The position numbers and the translations under genes were made by a program. A stretch of 64,000 bases of DNA from Paenirhodobacter populi (GTDB taxonomy: Bacteria; Pseudomonadota; Alphaproteobacteria; Rhodobacterales; Rhodobacteraceae). The notes beneath the pieces are model-generated. The model did not search any database and was not told the DNA's origin. It saw only the letters and a program-made list of their open reading frames with translations. The stretch lies in contig NZ_SAUZ01000002.1 in assembly GCF_004022215.1 (NCBI RefSeq), positions 62,001 through 126,000 on the forward strand, given 5' to 3'. This document shows, one piece after another, positions 11,043-19,394 of this stretch. Each line of letters begins with the position of its first letter. The first letter of the stretch is position 1.

Positions 11043-11570
11043 ATGACGATACTTCCCAAAGCCGGGCGGGTGCTGCCCGCCGGCACATGGCAGGGCGCGG
11101 CGGATATCGTCGCGCTGGACTACGAGGGGCGCTTCCTGCGCCGCAAGCGGCTGGAAACGGCGGGCGGGATCGCGTTTCTGGTCGATCTGCCCGAAGTGAC
11201 CAACCTGACGGGGGGCGAGGCCTTCGCGCTCGATGACGGCCGCCTGATCGAGGTGCGCCCGGGGCTGGAGCCCGTGCTGTCCGTCACCGGCGATCTGGTG
11301 CGGCTCGCGTGGCATATCGGCAACCGCCACACGCCCTGCCAGATCGAGCCCACGCGGCTGGTCATCCGGCAGGACCATGTGCTGAAGGCGATGCTGGAAC
11401 AGCTTGGCGCCCGGGTGCGCGAGACGATCGAACCCTTCCGCCCCGAAGGCGGCGCCTATGGCATGGGCCGCACCATGGGTCATGACCATGGGGGGCACGA
11501 CCATGGAGGCCATGATCTTGCGGGGCACGGCCATTCCCACGGGCCGGGGCATTTCCATGTCCATCCCTGA
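11043..11570 (+). CDS. ureE: Urease nickel-delivery chaperone UreE
   Basis: UreE binds nickel and hands it to the UreDFG-urease complex. The 175 residues hold an N-terminal peptide-binding domain (~1-75), a metal-binding domain (~76-145, containing WHIGNRHTPCQIE) and a histidine-rich tail (~145-175) with repeated GHDHGG units, as in enterobacterial UreE. The tail implies nickel storage capacity. The last 14 bases overlap ureF in another frame. Confidence 0.95.
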   Translation: MTILPKAGRVLPAGTWQGAADIVALDYEGRFLRRKRLETAGGIAFLVDLPEVTNLTGGEAFALDDGRLIEVRPGLEPVLSVTGDLVRLAWHIGNRHTPCQIEPTRLVIRQDHVLKAMLEQLGARVRETIEPFRPEGGAYGMGRTMGHDHGGHDHGGHDLAGHGHSHGPGHFHVHP

Positions 11571-12210
11571 ACAGGGCGGACCGCTGGGGCTGATGAGCCT
11601 TGTGCAATGGCTCTCCCCGGCGTTTCCGACCGGCGCCTATGCCTACAGCCACGGGCTGGAACAGGCGGTGGCGGCGGGGGATGTGCGCGATGCCGGGGGG
11701 CTGGAAAACTGGCTGTCGGACATCCTCGCCTGGGGAACGGGGTGGAATGACGCGGTGCTGATCGCCTGCGCGATGCGCGGCGAGGATCTGGCCGGGCTTG
11801 CCGATCTGGCCCGCGCGCTGTCGGGTTCGGCGGAACGCCTGCGCGAGACCGAGGAGCAGGGCGCCGCCTTTGCCGTCGCCCGCGCCGCCCTGACCGGCGA
11901 GGAGGCCGTGCCGCTGCCGCTGCCTCTGGCCGTCGCGCGGGCGGCGGCGGGGGTGGGGTTGCCGCGCCAGCAGGTGATCGCGCTCTATCTGCATGCCTTC
12001 GCCTCGAACCTCGTTTCGGCGGGAGTGCGGTTCATTCCGCTGGGGCAGGCGGCGGGGCAGAAGGTGCTTGCGGCGCTGCATCCGCTGATCGGCATCCTGT
12101 CGGAACGCGCGGTCGATGCGGGGCGCGACGATCTGGCGACCGCGGCCTTTCGCGCCGATCTGGGCGCGATGGCGCATGAAACGATGGATGTGAGGATTTT
12201 CAAGACATGA
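11557..12210 (+). CDS. ureF: Urease accessory protein UreF
   Basis: UreF bridges UreD and UreG in the nickel-insertion complex. From ATG 11557 the protein has 217 residues; an alternative ATG 36 bases on ([11 protein letters not shown]) is also reasonable. Family segments are [32 protein letters not shown] and a C-terminal [15 protein letters not shown]. It overlaps ureE by 14 bases and ureG by 4 (ATGA), so the three accessory genes are translationally linked. Longer in-frame starts upstream lie fully inside ureE and are unlikely. Confidence 0.94.
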   Translation: MSIPEQGGPLGLMSLVQWLSPAFPTGAYAYSHGLEQAVAAGDVRDAGGLENWLSDILAWGTGWNDAVLIACAMRGEDLAGLADLARALSGSAERLRETEEQGAAFAVARAALTGEEAVPLPLPLAVARAAAGVGLPRQQVIALYLHAFASNLVSAGVRFIPLGQAAGQKVLAALHPLIGILSERAVDAGRDDLATAAFRADLGAMAHETMDVRIFKT

Positions 12211-12833
12211 GCAACGGACCTTTGCGTGTGGGCATCGGCGGCCCCGTCGGGGTCGGCAAGACGACGCTGACCGAACAGCTGTGCCGCGCGCTGGCGGGGC
12301 GGCTTTCCATGGCGGTGGTGACGAACGACATCTACACCCGCGAGGATGCCGAGGCGCTGATGCGCGCGCAGGTGCTTCCGGCCGAACGGATCCGGGGGGT
12401 GGAAACCGGCGGCTGCCCGCATACGGCGATCCGCGAGGATGCCTCGATCAACCTCTCCGCCATTGCCGAGCTGAACCGGGAATTTCCCGATCTCGACCTC
12501 GTGCTGATCGAATCCGGGGGCGACAATCTTGCCGCCACCTTCAGCCCGGAACTCGCCGATCTGACGATCTATGTGATCGACACGGCGGCGGGGCAGGACA
12601 TCCCGCGCAAGCGCGGCCCCGGCGTCACGCGGTCCGACCTGCTGATCGTGAACAAGACCGACCTTGCGCCCTATGTGGGCGTCGATCCGGTGCTGCTGGA
12701 AAGCGATACCCGCAAGGCGCGCGGCACGCGACCCTATGTCATGGCGCGGCTGCGGCAGGGGCAGGGGATCGACGAAGTCGTCGGCTTCCTCGAACGCGAA
12801 GGCGGGCTGCAACTGGCGCCGATTCCCGGCTGA
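12207..12833 (+). CDS. ureG: Urease accessory GTPase UreG
   Basis: UreG is the SIMIBI-class GTPase that powers nickel insertion. The 208 residues contain the P-loop [11 protein letters not shown] (~11-21), [12 protein letters not shown], the nickel-binding CPH in [28 protein letters not shown], the guanine-specificity [10 protein letters not shown] and a C-terminal leucine-glycine stretch. It overlaps ureF by 4 bases and is the last urease gene. The urea transporter genes follow 244 bases later on the same strand. Confidence 0.97.
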   Translation: MSNGPLRVGIGGPVGVGKTTLTEQLCRALAGRLSMAVVTNDIYTREDAEALMRAQVLPAERIRGVETGGCPHTAIREDASINLSAIAELNREFPDLDLVLIESGGDNLAATFSPELADLTIYVIDTAAGQDIPRKRGPGVTRSDLLIVNKTDLAPYVGVDPVLLESDTRKARGTRPYVMARLRQGQGIDEVVGFLEREGGLQLAPIPG

Positions 12834-12846
12834 AATCCGCCGTTTA

Positions 12847-12862
12847 TTGACTGGCCGGTCAA
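12847..12862. promoter_or_regulatory. 16-bp near-perfect palindrome between ureG and urtA
   Basis: TTGACTGGCCGGTCAA is symmetric except for one position in each arm. It lies 13 bases after the ureG stop and 215 bases before the urtA start, with no T-tract, so it looks like an operator and not a terminator. Its form resembles sites of TetR- or GntR-type repressors. No sigma-54 promoter or obvious NtrC site was found nearby. Confidence 0.45.
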
Positions 12863-13077
12863 GTTCAGATCAAAAAACAGGCGGATAACGGCGCTGTGTC
12901 TATTTGTAACGCATTTGCGACTATGTGTTCGGCCGCGCCTTGAGTCCTTTGCATGGCCGCCTTGCAGGGGTCCGGCAGACCCGGTTGAGTGACCCCACGG
13001 AGCCGCCCATGGCCCGTCGCACCAGCCGGTGCGGACGGAACACGAGAGGCGGGATGAGGGATAACCCAAGGGGAAAC

Positions 13078-14376
13078 ATGATGATAGGGATGCGGAATAC
13101 ATTCGCGGGCGCCGTGCTCGCCTCGTTGCTGGCAAGCGGCGCGGCCTGGGCCGAAGGCGACACGATCAAGATCGGCGTGCTGCATTCGCTTTCGGGCACC
13201 ATGGCGATTTCGGAAACCACGCTGAAGGACACCGTCCTGATGCTGATCGACGAACAGAACAAGAAGGGCGGCATCAACGGCAAGAAGCTGGAAGCCGTCG
13301 TTGTCGACCCGGCGTCGGACTGGCCGCTTTTCGCCGAAAAGGCGCGCGAGCTTCTGACCGTCGACAAGGTGGACGTGATCTTCGGCTGCTGGACCTCGGT
13401 CAGCCGCAAGTCGGTCCTGCCGGTGATCGAGGAACTCAACGGCCTGCTGTTCTATCCGGTGCAGTATGAGGGCGAGGAATCCTCGAAGAACGTCTTCTAC
13501 ACCGGCGCCGCGCCGAACCAGCAGGCGATCCCGGCCACGGATTACTTCCTCGACGAACTGGGCGTCGAGAAATTCGCGCTCCTCGGCACCGACTACGTCT
13601 ATCCGCGCACGACGAACAACATCCTGACCGCCTATCTGGAATCCAAGGGCATTCCGGAAAGCGACATCTTCGTCAACTACACCCCGTTCGGCCAGTCCGA
13701 CTGGTCGAAGATCGTGGCGGACGTCAAGGCGCTCGGCGCGGACGGCAAGAAGGTCGGCGTGATCTCGACCATCAACGGCGACGCGAACATCGGCTTCTAC
13801 AAGGAACTGGCGGCCTCGGGCATCTCGGCCGAGGATATTCCCGTCGTCGCCTTCTCGGTCGGCGAAGAGGAACTGTCGGGTCTGGGCGAGGGCGACCTCA
13901 AGAACCTCGTCGGCCAGCTTGCCGCGTGGAACTACTTCGAATCCGCCGACACGCCGGAAAATGCCGCCTTCATCGAACAGTGGCACGCCTTCACCGGCAA
14001 TCCGAACCGCGTGACCAATGACCCGATGGAAGCCACCTATATCGGCTTCAACATGTGGGTGCAGGCGGTCGAACAGGCGGGCACCACCGATGTCGACAAG
14101 GTGTCCGAGGCGATGATCGGCCAGACCTTCCCGAACCTGACCGGCTCCACCGCCGAGATGCTGCCGAACCACCACCTGACCAAGCCGGTCCTGATCGGCG
14201 AGATCAAGGCAGACGGTCAGTTCGACATCATCAGCCAGACCGACCCGGTGCCGGGCGACGCCTGGACCGACTTCCTGCCCGAATCCGCCGTCCTTGAATC
14301 GGACTGGAAGGACCTGAAGTGCGGAATGTACAACACGGAAACCAAGTCCTGCGTGCAGCTCAAGTCGAACTATTGA
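13078..14376 (+). CDS. urtA: Urea ABC transporter, periplasmic binding protein UrtA
   Basis: UrtA is the substrate-binding component of the high-affinity urea (and short-chain amide) importer. I chose ATG 13078, which follows AAGGGGAAAC and begins a signal peptide ending GAAWAEG (~30); upstream codons in frame do not look like protein. The mature part shows IKIGVLHSLSGTMAISETT and DPASDWPLFAEKARELL, typical of UrtA/FmdD proteins, total 432 residues. Position right after the urease genes supports urea as the ligand. A TTCG hairpin after the stop may raise its level over the membrane genes. Confidence 0.95.
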   Translation: MMIGMRNTFAGAVLASLLASGAAWAEGDTIKIGVLHSLSGTMAISETTLKDTVLMLIDEQNKKGGINGKKLEAVVVDPASDWPLFAEKARELLTVDKVDVIFGCWTSVSRKSVLPVIEELNGLLFYPVQYEGEESSKNVFYTGAAPNQQAIPATDYFLDELGVEKFALLGTDYVYPRTTNNILTAYLESKGIPESDIFVNYTPFGQSDWSKIVADVKALGADGKKVGVISTINGDANIGFYKELAASGISAEDIPVVAFSVGEEELSGLGEGDLKNLVGQLAAWNYFESADTPENAAFIEQWHAFTGNPNRVTNDPMEATYIGFNMWVQAVEQAGTTDVDKVSEAMIGQTFPNLTGSTAEMLPNHHLTKPVLIGEIKADGQFDIISQTDPVPGDAWTDFLPESAVLESDWKDLKCGMYNTETKSCVQLKSNY

Positions 14377-14384
14377 TCCTGTGA

Positions 14385-14402
14385 CGGCGGCTTCGGCCGC
14401 CG
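14385..14402 (+). terminator. Stable hairpin between urtA and urtB (attenuator-like)
   Basis: CGGCGGC and GCCGCCG form a perfect 7-bp stem with a TTCG loop 8 bases after the urtA stop. There is no T-tract after it. In ABC operons such hairpins often stabilise the binding-protein message or allow partial termination. That role is inferred here. Confidence 0.5.
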
Positions 14403-14428
14403 CCCCTCCCCATTACCCGGGACCAGCC

Positions 14429-16423
14429 ATGCGCAGCTTTCTTCTGGCGTTGACCGCGGGTCTGTGCCTTCTTTCCGTGCCCGCCGCCGTGCCCGCCTTT
14501 GCGCAGGATACCACGCCGCCCGCCGCCGAGACGGCCCCCCCGAGCGGACTTGCCAAGGTCATCGCCGACAATGCCGATGCGATTTCCCGCCCCTCGCGCC
14601 AGACCATCGGCCCGGTGGTCGATGCGATCGGCGCCTCGGGCGATCCGGGCACGGTCACCTTCCTGCAGGCCTGGGGCGCGCGCCAACTGGGCCTGCGCAA
14701 GTCCGACGGCGCGATCTTCCGCCTGTCGCCCTCGCCCGAGGGCTTCGCGCTGGCCGATCCCGTCACCGGCGCCGATGCCGGGACAGCGCCGAAATCCGAC
14801 ATCACCGAGATCAAGCCGAATGCCGGCGTGCAGGGGCTGATCGCCTCGGCGCTGGTGCGGTTCCAGCTGTCCGACCCCGATCCGGCCAAGCGGCGCGCCG
14901 CGCTCGACACGCTGGCGCGGCGGGGATCGGCGGAGAACCTCGAGCCGCTGCTTGAATCGATCGACGACGAACCCGATCCCGCGATCAAGGCGCAAAAGCA
15001 GCGCGTGGCCGGGCTGATGACCATCACCCACGGCGCGACGCCCGAAGCCCGCATCGCCGCGATCGAAAGTTTCGGCGGCGACATGGCGCTTGATTTCCGC
15101 GCCGCGCTGAACCCGATCCTCGCGACGACGCGCAAGGTCTTCACCGGCGCGCCCGAGGGAAATGTGGCGGCCGAGCTGAAACCCGGCCAAAGCGGCTTCA
15201 GCGCCGAGAATGCCTATGCCGTGCTGGTGGCCGACGGGCTCGCCCCCAAACGGCTGACCCGCACCGATCAGCGCGCCGCGCTGGAATCCCATATCGAGAA
15301 CGGCATGGTCGGCGGCGTGCCGGTCGCCGCGCTGAACGATCCGGTGCAGCGCGACCGCGCCTATACCGTGCTCGAGGCGGCAGGCGACGTGCCCGCCGCC
15401 GCGACGGATGACGAGGTGGCGACGCTTGTCGCCGCGCACCGCTATGCCGATATCTACAACGAACCCGACAGCGCCGTCACCGACGCCGCCCGCAACGCGC
15501 TGAAATCCGTCTCGGTCAAGGTCGGCGCGATGCAGGGGCTGGACCTCGGGCTGGATGCGCTGTCGCTCGCCTCGATCTATTTCCTCGCGGCCATCGGGCT
15601 TGCAATCACCTTCGGGGTGATGCGGGTGATCAACATGGCGCATGGCGAATTCATCACCATGGGCGCCTATACGGGTTACGTGGTGCAGCAGCACATCACC
15701 GATTACACCCTGTCGATCATCGTCGCCCTGCCGCTCGCCTTCGCGGTCACCTTCGCGGCCGGCGTGGCGATGGAGCGGCTGGTGATCCGCTACCTCTACA
15801 AGCGTCCGCTGGAAACCCTGCTTGCCACCTTCGGGATCTCGATCGCGCTGCAGCAGGTGTTCAAGAACATCTTCGGCACGCAGGCACGGCCGCTGACGGC
15901 GCCCGGCTGGCTCGACGGCGCCTGGTCGCTGAACGACATCGTCTCGATCAGCTATATCCGCATCGCGATCTTCGTGCTGGCGCTGATCTTCCTCGCCGTC
16001 TTCCTGTTCATCATGAACCGCACCCGGCTGGGGCTTGAGGTCCGCGCGGTGACGCAGAACCCGTCGATGGCCGCCTCGATGGGCATCAACCCGGACCGGA
16101 TCAACATGCTCTGCTTCGGGCTCGGCTCCGGCATCGCCGGCATCGCCGGCGTCGCCATCGGCCTCTTCGCCAAGGTCACCTCCGAGCTTGGATCCGAATA
16201 TATCGTGCAGAGCTTCATGACCGTCGTGGTCGGTGGCGTCGGCAACATCTGGGGCACGCTCGCGGGCGCCACGCTGGTGGGCTTCCTGCAAAAGGGGATC
16301 GAGTGGTTCAACCCCTCGAACACGCTCGCCGCGCAGACCTACATGATCCTGTTCATCATCATCTTCATCCAGTTCCGGCCAAGGGGCATCATCGCCCTCA
16401 GGGGCCGCGCGGCGGGGGACTGA
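14429..16423 (+). CDS. urtB: Urea ABC transporter permease UrtB with a large N-terminal domain
   Basis: UrtB is one of two membrane permeases of the urea importer. ATG 14429 begins a signal peptide (MRSFLLALTAG, ending PAFAQD ~26). Residues ~30-365 are a soluble, helix-rich, HEAT-like region that should lie in the periplasm. The permease part starts at ~370 (ASIYFLAAIGLAITFG) and contains VMRVINMAHGEFITMGAYTG, FGISIALQQVFKN and VRAVTQNPSMAASMGI, as in LivH-type permeases. With 664 residues it is long even for proteobacterial UrtB. The role of the N-terminal region is unknown. Confidence 0.92.
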   Translation: MRSFLLALTAGLCLLSVPAAVPAFAQDTTPPAAETAPPSGLAKVIADNADAISRPSRQTIGPVVDAIGASGDPGTVTFLQAWGARQLGLRKSDGAIFRLSPSPEGFALADPVTGADAGTAPKSDITEIKPNAGVQGLIASALVRFQLSDPDPAKRRAALDTLARRGSAENLEPLLESIDDEPDPAIKAQKQRVAGLMTITHGATPEARIAAIESFGGDMALDFRAALNPILATTRKVFTGAPEGNVAAELKPGQSGFSAENAYAVLVADGLAPKRLTRTDQRAALESHIENGMVGGVPVAALNDPVQRDRAYTVLEAAGDVPAAATDDEVATLVAAHRYADIYNEPDSAVTDAARNALKSVSVKVGAMQGLDLGLDALSLASIYFLAAIGLAITFGVMRVINMAHGEFITMGAYTGYVVQQHITDYTLSIIVALPLAFAVTFAAGVAMERLVIRYLYKRPLETLLATFGISIALQQVFKNIFGTQARPLTAPGWLDGAWSLNDIVSISYIRIAIFVLALIFLAVFLFIMNRTRLGLEVRAVTQNPSMAASMGINPDRINMLCFGLGSGIAGIAGVAIGLFAKVTSELGSEYIVQSFMTVVVGGVGNIWGTLAGATLVGFLQKGIEWFNPSNTLAAQTYMILFIIIFIQFRPRGIIALRGRAAGD

Positions 16424-16441
16424 TCATGCGGCACCTTTCCC

Positions 16442-16493
16442 CTTCATTCTTCCAAAAATATCCCACGGGGGTGCGGGGGTGTGAAACCCCCGC
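16442..16493 (+). repeat. Dispersed palindromic element, variant copy inside the urt operon
   Basis: CTTCATTCTTCCAAAAATATCCCACGGGGG is followed by a GCGGGGGT-GTGAA-ACCCCCGC hairpin. It fills the 103-bp gap between urtB and urtC. It reads with the operon, so the core comes before the hairpin. It is more diverged from consensus than the other intergenic copies. Confidence 0.75.
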
Positions 16494-16526
16494 CTTGCAA
16501 CGGCAGCCAAGATCGGAGGCACAGGC

Positions 16527-17753
16527 ATGAAACCCGGCTTCATCGCAAAGAACCCCTCGGTTCTGATCTTCATCCTGATCCTCGCGCTGTTCACGCTTGG
16601 CGTGACGCTGCTGTCGAACGCCTATGGCACGGGGTTCGTCTCGACCTCGATGGTCAAGACCTTGGGCAAGACGTTGTGCCTGTGCCTCATCGCCATCGCG
16701 ATGGATCTGGTCTGGGGCTATACCGGGATCCTCAGCCTCGGCCATTTCGCTTTCTTCGGGCTTGGCGGCTACATGATCGGCATGTGGCTGATGTATGCCC
16801 GCACCCGCGAGATCGTCGTATCCTCCGCCTCCGGCGCCCTGCCCATGACCCCGCAGGAGTTGAACGACGCCATCGCCTCGCAGGTCTTCGGGGTGGTGGG
16901 GTCAAGCCAGCTACCGTCGATCTGGCATTTCGCCGGATCGCTGCCGATGCAGCTGCTGTTCGTCGTGCTGGTGCCGGGGCTGCTCGCCTTCGTCTTCGGC
17001 TGGCTGGCGTTCCGTTCGCGCGTCACCGGGGTCTATCTCTCGATCCTGACGCAGGCGATGACGCTGGCGCTGTCGCTCTACCTGTTCCAGAACGATTCCG
17101 GCCTGCGCGGCAACAACGGCCTGTCGGGGCTGCAGAACATCCCCGGTGTCACGGCGGGGCAGGATGCGCTGTCGGTGTGGTTCCTCTGGGCCTCCGCCGT
17201 CGCGCTCGGGCTTGGCTATGTGCTGTCGGCTTTCATCGTCTCGGGCAAGTTCGGCTCGGTCATGCGCGGCATCCGCGATGACGAGGCCCGCGTGCGCTTC
17301 CTCGGCTATTCGGTCGAGACCTACAAGCTCTTCGTCTTCACCCTGACGGCGGTGATCGCGGCGCTGGCGGGCGCGCTCTATTACCCGCAGGCGGGGATCA
17401 TCAACCCGGCCGAGATGTCCACCGTCGCCTCGATCTACCTTGCCGTTTGGGTGGCCATCGGCGGGCGCGGGCGGCTGTATGGCGCGGTGATCGGCGCGGC
17501 CTTCGTCTCGATCATCTCCACCTGGTTCACCGGCGGGCGGGTGCCGAACATCAACCTCGGATTCTACACGATCAACTGGGTGGACTGGTGGCAGGTGCTG
17601 CTGGGGCTCAGCTTCGTTCTGGTCACGCTCTTCGCGCCACGCGGCCTGTCCGGCCTGATCGACCTGATCGACGGCCTGCGCGCGCCGAAACGCGGCGGCG
17701 ATCCGCTCGGCCCCGATGACGGCGCCCTGCAGGAGAAGGAAGCCGAGGCATGA
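16527..17753 (+). CDS. urtC: Urea ABC transporter permease UrtC
   Basis: The second permease of the urea importer, 408 residues, LivM type. Transmembrane segments start near residue 10 (SVLIFILILALFTLGVTLL) and continue through GILSLGHFAFFGLGGYMIG, SGLRGNNGLSGLQNIPG, GSVMRGIRDDEARVRFLGYS and VWVAIGGRGRLYGAVIGAAF. The cytoplasmic C-terminal tail is acidic. Its stop overlaps the urtD start by 4 bases. It is separated from urtB by a palindromic element but is clearly of the same operon. Confidence 0.95.
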   Translation: MKPGFIAKNPSVLIFILILALFTLGVTLLSNAYGTGFVSTSMVKTLGKTLCLCLIAIAMDLVWGYTGILSLGHFAFFGLGGYMIGMWLMYARTREIVVSSASGALPMTPQELNDAIASQVFGVVGSSQLPSIWHFAGSLPMQLLFVVLVPGLLAFVFGWLAFRSRVTGVYLSILTQAMTLALSLYLFQNDSGLRGNNGLSGLQNIPGVTAGQDALSVWFLWASAVALGLGYVLSAFIVSGKFGSVMRGIRDDEARVRFLGYSVETYKLFVFTLTAVIAALAGALYYPQAGIINPAEMSTVASIYLAVWVAIGGRGRLYGAVIGAAFVSIISTWFTGGRVPNINLGFYTINWVDWWQVLLGLSFVLVTLFAPRGLSGLIDLIDGLRAPKRGGDPLGPDDGALQEKEAEA

Positions 17754-18490
17754 GCGCGCTTCTGGAAGTCACCGGTATTTCCGTCAGCTTCGACGGCTTC
17801 AAGGCGATCAACAACCTGTCGTTCGAGATCGGCCCGGCCGAGCTGCGCGCCGTGATCGGCCCGAACGGCGCCGGCAAGACCACCTTCATGGACATCGTCA
17901 CCGGCAAGACCCGCCCGGACGAAGGCCGCGTCCTCTGGGGCGAGAAATCCATCAACCTGCTGAAACTGAACGAGGCGCAGATCGCCCGCGAAGGCGTCGG
18001 CCGCAAGTTCCAGCGCCCCACGGTGTTCGAGGACCAGACCGTCACCGAAAACCTGATGATGGCGCTGAAGGCGCGGCGCAACCCGTTCTCGGTGCTGTTC
18101 TGGCGCCCTTCCGGCGAGGATCACGCCCGCGTCGCGGCGGTGGCGAAACAGGTGGGGCTGGGCGATCAGCTCGACCGCAAGTCGGGCGAACTCAGCCACG
18201 GGCAAAAGCAATGGCTGGAAATCGGCATGCTGCTGGCGCAGGAACCGCGCCTGCTCTTGGTCGATGAACCGGCGGCCGGGATGACGCTGGCCGAACGCGA
18301 ACAGACCACGGCGCTGCTGGTCGAGCTGTCGAAAACGCGCGCCGTCGTCGTGGTGGAACATGACATGGAATTCGTCCGGCGGCTCGATTGCCGGGTGACG
18401 GTGCTGCACGAGGGATCGGTTCTGGCGGAAGGGTCGCTTGACCACGTCACCTCGGATCCGAAGGTCATCGAAGTTTATCTGGGGCGCTGA
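17750..18490 (+). CDS. urtD: Urea ABC transporter ATPase UrtD
   Basis: One of two cytoplasmic ATPases of the urea importer, 246 residues, LivG-like. It shows Walker A GPNGAGKTTF (~39-48), the Q-loop region GRKFQRPTVFEDQTVTENL, signature LSHGQKQWLEIG, Walker B LLLVDEPAAGMT and the H-loop VVVEHDMEFV. The LSHGQKQWLE signature is typical of UrtD. Start and stop are tightly coupled to urtC (4-base overlap) and urtE (1 base apart). Confidence 0.96.
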   Translation: MSALLEVTGISVSFDGFKAINNLSFEIGPAELRAVIGPNGAGKTTFMDIVTGKTRPDEGRVLWGEKSINLLKLNEAQIAREGVGRKFQRPTVFEDQTVTENLMMALKARRNPFSVLFWRPSGEDHARVAAVAKQVGLGDQLDRKSGELSHGQKQWLEIGMLLAQEPRLLLVDEPAAGMTLAEREQTTALLVELSKTRAVVVVEHDMEFVRRLDCRVTVLHEGSVLAEGSLDHVTSDPKVIEVYLGR

Positions 18491-18491
18491 G

Positions 18492-19187
18492 ATGCTGCAA
18501 ACCAAGGGATTGACGCTCCATTACGGCGGGTCGCAGATCCTCTACGGGATCGACATGGAGGCGAAGGCCGGCGAGGTGACCTGCATCATGGGCACCAACG
18601 GCGTGGGCAAGACCTCGCTGCTCAAGGCGATTTCCGGCACCCATCCGCGCTCGGGCGGGGAGCTGATCCTTGACGGGGAAAGCGTGCCGAAGGTGCCGCC
18701 GCAGGGCATGGCGCGGCGGGGCCTGGGCTATGTGCCGCAGGGGCGGATGATCTTTCCCCTGCTGACGGTCGAGGAGAACATGGAAACCGCCTTCGCGGTG
18801 CTGCCGCGGTCCGAGCATTTCATCCCCGACGAGATCTACGACCTGTTCCCGATCCTGAAGAACTTCCTGCACCGGCGCGGCGGCGACCTGTCGGGTGGGC
18901 AGCAGCAGCAGCTTGCCATCGCCCGCGCCATGCTGATGAAGCCGAAGGTGCTGCTGCTGGACGAGCCGACCGAGGGGATCCAGCCCAATATCATCCAGCA
19001 GATCGGCCGGGTGATCGCCTATCTGCGCTCAAAGGGCGACATGGCGATCATCCTTGTCGAGCAGTATTTCGATTTCGCGCATGAGCTTGGCGACCGTTTC
19101 TATGTGCTGAAACGCGGCGCCGTGGCGATGGAGGGAACCAAGACCACCCTGACCCGTGAGGCGCTGCGCGAGGTGGTCAGCGTGTAA
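18492..19187 (+). CDS. urtE: Urea ABC transporter ATPase UrtE
   Basis: The second ATPase of the urea importer, 231 residues from ATG 18492, LivF-like. It carries Walker A GTNGVGKTSL, GYVPQGRMIFPLLTVEEN, signature LSGGQQQQLAIARAM, Walker B LLLDEPTEGIQPNII and H-loop VEQYFDFAHEL. An in-frame start 54 bases upstream falls inside urtD and is rejected. The TAA stop directly abuts a GC hairpin of the dispersed palindromic element, a likely terminator for the urtABCDE operon. Confidence 0.96.
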   Translation: MLQTKGLTLHYGGSQILYGIDMEAKAGEVTCIMGTNGVGKTSLLKAISGTHPRSGGELILDGESVPKVPPQGMARRGLGYVPQGRMIFPLLTVEENMETAFAVLPRSEHFIPDEIYDLFPILKNFLHRRGGDLSGGQQQQLAIARAMLMKPKVLLLDEPTEGIQPNIIQQIGRVIAYLRSKGDMAIILVEQYFDFAHELGDRFYVLKRGAVAMEGTKTTLTREALREVVSV

Positions 19188-19246
19188 GGGGGCCAGCCCC
19201 CTCGCGCGTTCCGCGCTCACCCCCGGGATATTTAAGGAAAGATGAT
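19186..19246 (-). repeat. Dispersed palindromic element (after urtE)
   Basis: The urtE stop TAA runs straight into AGGGGGC-CA-GCCCCCT, then a GCGCG-TTC-CGCGC hairpin and the reversed core CACCCCCGGGATATTTAAGGAAAG. The arrangement matches the copy after glmM. It is convergent with the next copy 65 bases on, so urtE and the opposing ubiH-like gene each have their own element. Confidence 0.85.
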
Positions 19247-19310
19247 GGCAGGAAGTCTGCAATCATTCATATGAGAGCGCTTTCGACGACCACTCAAACC
19301 GCATTTGGCC

Positions 19311-19374
19311 TTTCGTGTTTCCATAAATATCCCGGGGGAGTCTCTGAAAGAGACGGGGGCAGCGCCCCCTTTCG
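19311..19374 (+). repeat. Dispersed palindromic element (after the ubiH-like gene)
   Basis: The core GTTTCCATAAATATCCC is followed by GGGGG, a GTCTCT-GAA-AGAGAC hairpin and a GGGGGC-AGC-GCCCCC hairpin. For the minus-strand gene ending at 19395 the hairpin lies ~20 bases past the stop. It is almost the same sequence as the copy after ilvC. Confidence 0.85.
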
Positions 19375-19394
19375 CCGCCGCGGGGAGGCGCGCC

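Noticed and set aside
12841-12880. TTGACT at 12847 as a -35 box for urtA
   Set aside because: No acceptable -10 box lies 16-18 bases downstream. The palindrome is the better reading.
12925-13077. Longer N-terminus for urtA
   Set aside because: It would place 51 arginine-rich residues before a proper signal peptide. ATG 13078 has a clear ribosome site.
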